A DNA stretch of 24,592 bases from Scatosoma sp045128175 (GTDB taxonomy: Bacteria > Bacillota > Clostridia > Christensenellales > Borkfalkiaceae): assembly GCA_045128175.1 (NCBI GenBank), contig JBGVRF010000130.1:1-24592 (forward strand), in the 5' to 3' direction. Shown piece after piece: positions 23,652 to 24,592 of the stretch (position 1 is its first letter; each line of letters starts with the position of its first letter). The notes below the pieces were generated by a model. The model saw nothing but the letters and a program-made list of their open reading frames with translations. It did not search any database and was not told where the DNA came from. Made by a program: the position numbers and the translations under genes.

Positions 23652-23752
23652 CGTCATACCGACCAAACGAGCGTAGCGAGTGCGTGGAGCGTATCTCAGC
23701 CTTATTTATTGTTGTTATTTATATCGAGGCTACGCCCTTAGTCGGTATGACG
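23652..23752. repeat. REP-like inverted-repeat element
   Basis: CGTCATACCGAC (23652-23663) is matched by its exact complement GTCGGTATGACG (23741-23752), 12 bp, 77 bases apart. Between them are AACGAGCGTAGCGAGTGCGTGG and an A+T-rich centre. The ends resemble the GTCATWCCGA-type termini of dispersed short bacterial repeats; the comparison is from general knowledge and no second copy is in the window. Confidence 0.55.
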
Positions 23753-23787
23753 AGTAGGAAGAATACCCTCCATGCATTCCCCCCTTT

Positions 23788-23821
23788 GTCCGCGTTGCGG
23801 ACCTTTCCCCCTGCAGGGGAA
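23788..23821. repeat. Pair of GC-rich palindromes
   Basis: GTCCGC-GTT-GCGGAC (23788-23802) is followed closely by TTCCCC-CTGCA-GGGGAA (23805-23821). A related CCCC/GGGG hairpin occurs in the minD leader near 22411-22425. No T tract follows either, so they are not standard terminators. Confidence 0.45.
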
Positions 23822-23842
23822 TTGCCTCTGCCTTCCGCCCAT

Positions 23843-23872
23843 AAAAAACAGCGAGGGAGAAATTTCCCTCGC
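23843..23872 (-). terminator. Rho-independent terminator of the beta-helix protein gene
   Basis: An 8-bp stem GCGAGGGA/TCCCTCGC (23851-23858 with 23865-23872) with a 6-base loop, followed on the minus strand by TG and six T. It lies about 70 bases past the stop at 23944. Confidence 0.85.
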
Positions 23873-23943
23873 CGCCTTCGCTCAAATTTTTATCCGTTAT
23901 TCGATCATTCGGTACCACTCGAAGCTTATATAATAACGTTAAT

Positions 23944-24592
23944 TCAGTTATTAGCGGGGGCCGTGCCCTTAACCCAAACGTCGTCAAGACAAACGTTGGT
24001 ATGAATATCTTCGCCCACATCACTATTCCAAAAACTCGTAAATTTGCCCTTGAGCGTGCAATTATCGATATATACGTAGTAGGTGCTGAAGTAACTGTTA
24101 ATCTCAACAGCTGCCTTTTTATAATTGGTAGCATCAAAAGTACAGCCACGAACCGCTACAGTTCTGCCTCCATTACCTTCGTCATAAACCTTAATTGCCT
24201 TACCACACTCAGTATTGAACGTGCACCCCTCGAAGACGATGTTCTTACCGCTATAACAGTAGACGGAATAATCGTCCGCAAAGTCATTTTCGAAAGTACA
24301 ACCGATAAACTCGGAATCACAGTAAGTGGTCAACTGTCCCTTAATGACACAATCCTTGTAAACAACCTTCGTAGCCCCATTAAAGAGATTGGAATACAAG
24401 CTACTGTCGGTCTCACCCTGAATCGTCACGCCCTCAAATTCAATTGTATTATTGTTACCGGACACTTTATTGTAGGGAAGTTCAATTACGGTATCGGCGG
24501 TACCTTTAATCGTGACGTCATTGCTCGTACTGGGCATCGTGTAGGTTCCCTCTGCAAGCGTAAGATTTACATTGTCATCGGCTGCAATAGCG
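23944..24592 (-). CDS. Right-handed beta-helix repeat protein, C-terminal part (5' truncated)
   Basis: The frame is open through the right edge (about 215 residues seen), so the start and any signal peptide lie outside. An internal ATG at 24537 is not taken as the start, because in-frame sequence upstream (LTLAEGTYT) already looks like the same fold. Short rungs recur about every 20-25 residues: IEFEGVTIQG, VVYKDCVIKG, SEFIGCTFEN, IVFEGCTFNT, VAVRGCTFDA, VYIDNCTLKG. This pattern forms a parallel beta-helix as in surface adhesins or polysaccharide-acting proteins. There is no catalytic motif, LPXTG anchor or membrane helix at the visible C-terminus. Exported location is inferred from the fold type. 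A terminator follows. Confidence 0.75.
   Translation of the reverse strand, partial: AIAADDNVNLTLAEGTYTMPSTSNDVTIKGTADTVIELPYNKVSGNNNTIEFEGVTIQGETDSSLYSNLFNGATKVVYKDCVIKGQLTTYCDSEFIGCTFENDFADDYSVYCYSGKNIVFEGCTFNTECGKAIKVYDEGNGGRTVAVRGCTFDATNYKKAAVEINSYFSTYYVYIDNCTLKGKFTSFWNSDVGEDIHTNVCLDDVWVKGTAPANN

Larger units (their letters stand above)
23545..23842. other. Repeat-rich intergenic spacer, no gene seen
   Basis: Bases 23545-23600 are very A+T rich. After that come two repeat-like blocks listed separately: an inverted-repeat element (23652-23752) and two GC palindromes (23788-23821). No reading frame with a ribosome site or recognisable protein was found on either strand. Confidence 0.6.

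Overview
This window looks like a chromosomal segment of a low-to-mid G+C Bacillota bacterium, most likely class Clostridia and possibly a gut-type lineage. The grounds are textbook -35/-10 promoters with 17-base spacers, strong AAAGGAG-type ribosome binding sites, Clostridia-style gene content (split methionine synthase, ArgJ-based arginine cycle, DegV, DUF1653), and many small palindromic intergenic repeats. The genus cannot be fixed from the sequence. No rRNA, tRNA, CRISPR array, phage or transposase gene was seen.

Left part (1-5640): the C-terminal part of a QueG-like double [4Fe-4S] protein (+), a fused permease-ATPase ABC exporter (-), a DUF1653 gene plus an MFS transporter as a two-gene unit (-), and a divergent anion-permease-type transporter with an unusual alternating-histidine N-terminus (+). 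Each transport unit has a readable promoter or terminator.

Centre (5675-13980): a complete minus-strand arginine operon in the order argG-argH-argC-argJ-argB-argD-argF. It runs from a consensus promoter (13950-13978) with a candidate ArgR operator just downstream. ArgJ recycles the acetyl group, so no argA or argE is needed for the cycle; carAB is not here. The argJ-argB gap holds a roughly 127-base foldback element and a small hairpin array.

Next (14060-19420): a minus-strand one-carbon/methionine operon, metF - MetH activation protein - an MBL-fold hydrolase of unknown role - metH lacking its activation domain. MetF supplies methyl-tetrahydrofolate, MetH uses it to make methionine, and the separate activation protein should re-methylate oxidised cobalamin. 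No terminator is visible between metH and the argG promoter, so read-through into the arginine operon is possible.

Right part (19465-24592): a divergent trmO whose promoter predicts an almost leaderless mRNA, then minus-strand minD-minE-degV with a long structured leader. Further right are an isolated hisIE with a degenerate cyclohydrolase half, a repeat-rich spacer, and the C-terminal part of a secreted-type beta-helix protein cut by the window edge.

Most genes are ordinary. The most unusual material is the family of short palindromes at 3' gene ends (four copies), the foldback element, the minD leader with tandem palindromes upstream, the degenerate HisI domain, and the MBL gene embedded in the methionine operon. 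I did not find a clear new defence or mobile system.
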